Shown here: piece by piece, positions 5,403 to 5,891 of the stretch
Numbering within the stretch: the stretch's first letter is position 1
Layout: every line of letters begins with the position of its first letter
Assembly: GCA_021838065.1 (NCBI GenBank)
Contig: JAKCEJ010000199.1
Location: 1 to 5,891 of the forward strand
Length of the DNA stretch: 5,891 nt
Direction of reading: 5' to 3'
Source of the DNA: Pseudomonadota bacterium
GTDB taxonomy: Bacteria > Pseudomonadota > Gammaproteobacteria > Steroidobacterales > Steroidobacteraceae
Position numbers and translations under genes: made by a program
Notes under the pieces: model-generated
The model's database searches: none
What the model saw: only the letters and a program-made list of their open reading frames with translations
Told to the model about the DNA's origin: nothing

Positions 5403-5891
5403 ATGTCCATCCAACCCAGCACCCACGGACGCGTCAAGATCCAGCTCAAGTCCCGGTATGAGAATTACATCGGCGGGAAGTGGGTCGCACCGGTCAAGGG
5501 CCAGTACTTCACGAACCTCACTCCGGTGACCGGTGGCGCGCTGTGCGAGATCCCGCGTTCGAGCGCCGAAGATATCGAGCTGGCGCTCGATGCGGCCCAC
5601 GGCGCCAAGACGGCCTGGGGCCGCGCCTCGCCGGCCGAGCGCGCTCTGGTGTTGAACCGCATGGCCGATCGCATGGAAGCGAAACTCGAGTACCTGGCCA
5701 CCATCGAGACGTGGGACAACGGCAAGCCGATCCGCGAGACCCTGGCGGCGGACCTGCCGCTCGCCATCGATCATCTGCGCTATTTCGCCGGCTGCATTCG
5801 CGCGCAGGAAGGCGCCATCAGTCAGATCGACGAAGACACGGTCGCCTACCACTACCATGAGCCGCTCGGAGTCGTGGGGCAGATCATCCCG
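5403..5891 (+). CDS. exaC: NAD-dependent aldehyde dehydrogenase, ExaC/AldB type (N-terminal part, 3' end outside window)
   Basis: An open frame from ATG 5403 to the right edge gives the first 163 residues of a protein that is about 506 residues in known ExaC. Landmarks are RYENYIGGKWVAP (19-31), the FTNLTPVTG strand (36-44), SSAEDIELALDAAH (53-66), ETWDNGKPIRET (102-113), RYFAGCIRAQEG (126-137) and HEPLGVVGQIIP at the cut. This pattern is the ExaC/AldB/AcoD branch of cytoplasmic aldehyde dehydrogenases; the IIP at the edge should continue into the family's WNFP. The catalytic Cys and Glu lie beyond the window, so activity cannot be checked. The start has GAGG (5391-5394) eight bases ahead. 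Its role is likely oxidation of the aldehyde made by the periplasmic quinoprotein to the acid, with NAD as acceptor. The sigma-54 promoter links its expression to the same activator. The choice of exaC over aldB or acoD rests on the PQQ dehydrogenase context. Confidence 0.92.
   Translation, partial: MSIQPSTHGRVKIQLKSRYENYIGGKWVAPVKGQYFTNLTPVTGGALCEIPRSSAEDIELALDAAHGAKTAWGRASPAERALVLNRMADRMEAKLEYLATIETWDNGKPIRETLAADLPLAIDHLRYFAGCIRAQEGAISQIDEDTVAYHYHEPLGVVGQIIP

Noticed and set aside
4985..5461. Small open frames within the divergent intergenic region
   Set aside because: They lack good ribosome sites and protein character, overlap the promoters and the aldehyde dehydrogenase start, and run in several frames at once.

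Overview
The window is GC-rich DNA from a Gram-negative bacterium, probably a proteobacterium. The signs are an outer-membrane TonB-dependent receptor, periplasmic quinoprotein and c-type cytochrome, and sigma-54-type regulation. I cannot place it below that level from sequence alone. It reads as one compact module for periplasmic alcohol oxidation with its own regulator, almost fully coding except for one long divergent control region.

Layout from left to right. A TonB-dependent receptor (3' end only, + strand) ends at 487 and overlaps tail-to-tail with a sigma-54 activator of the AcoR family (479-2383, - strand). Upstream of the activator, on the same strand, lie a small exported cytochrome c (2544-3128) and a PQQ-dependent alcohol dehydrogenase (3109-4818), which overlap by 20 bases. 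A 584-base intergenic region (4819-5402) follows. It separates the - strand operon from a + strand NAD-type aldehyde dehydrogenase of the ExaC/AldB type, which is cut by the right edge of the window.

How the genes fit together (inference from families and layout). The quinoprotein oxidises an alcohol to an aldehyde in the periplasm and passes electrons to the cytochrome c. The cytoplasmic aldehyde dehydrogenase oxidises the aldehyde further. The AcoR-type activator senses a metabolite through its GAF domain and drives sigma-54 RNA polymerase. The intergenic region supports this directly: it holds two textbook -24/-12 promoters sharing the core TGGCATG-N4-TTGCA, one facing each way. Each has, about 100-140 bases upstream of its predicted start site, one copy of a related 23-base element (18 of 23 positions identical), oriented toward its own gene. 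I read these as the activator's upstream binding sites.

The most notable points are the paired promoter/enhancer architecture, the Asp-Tyr-Asp signature in the dehydrogenase that predicts a lanthanide rather than calcium cofactor, the adjacent TonB receptor that could serve metal or metallophore uptake, and a strong stem-loop that runs into the ribosome binding site of the regulator. No RNA genes, CRISPR arrays, insertion sequences or T-tract terminators were seen.
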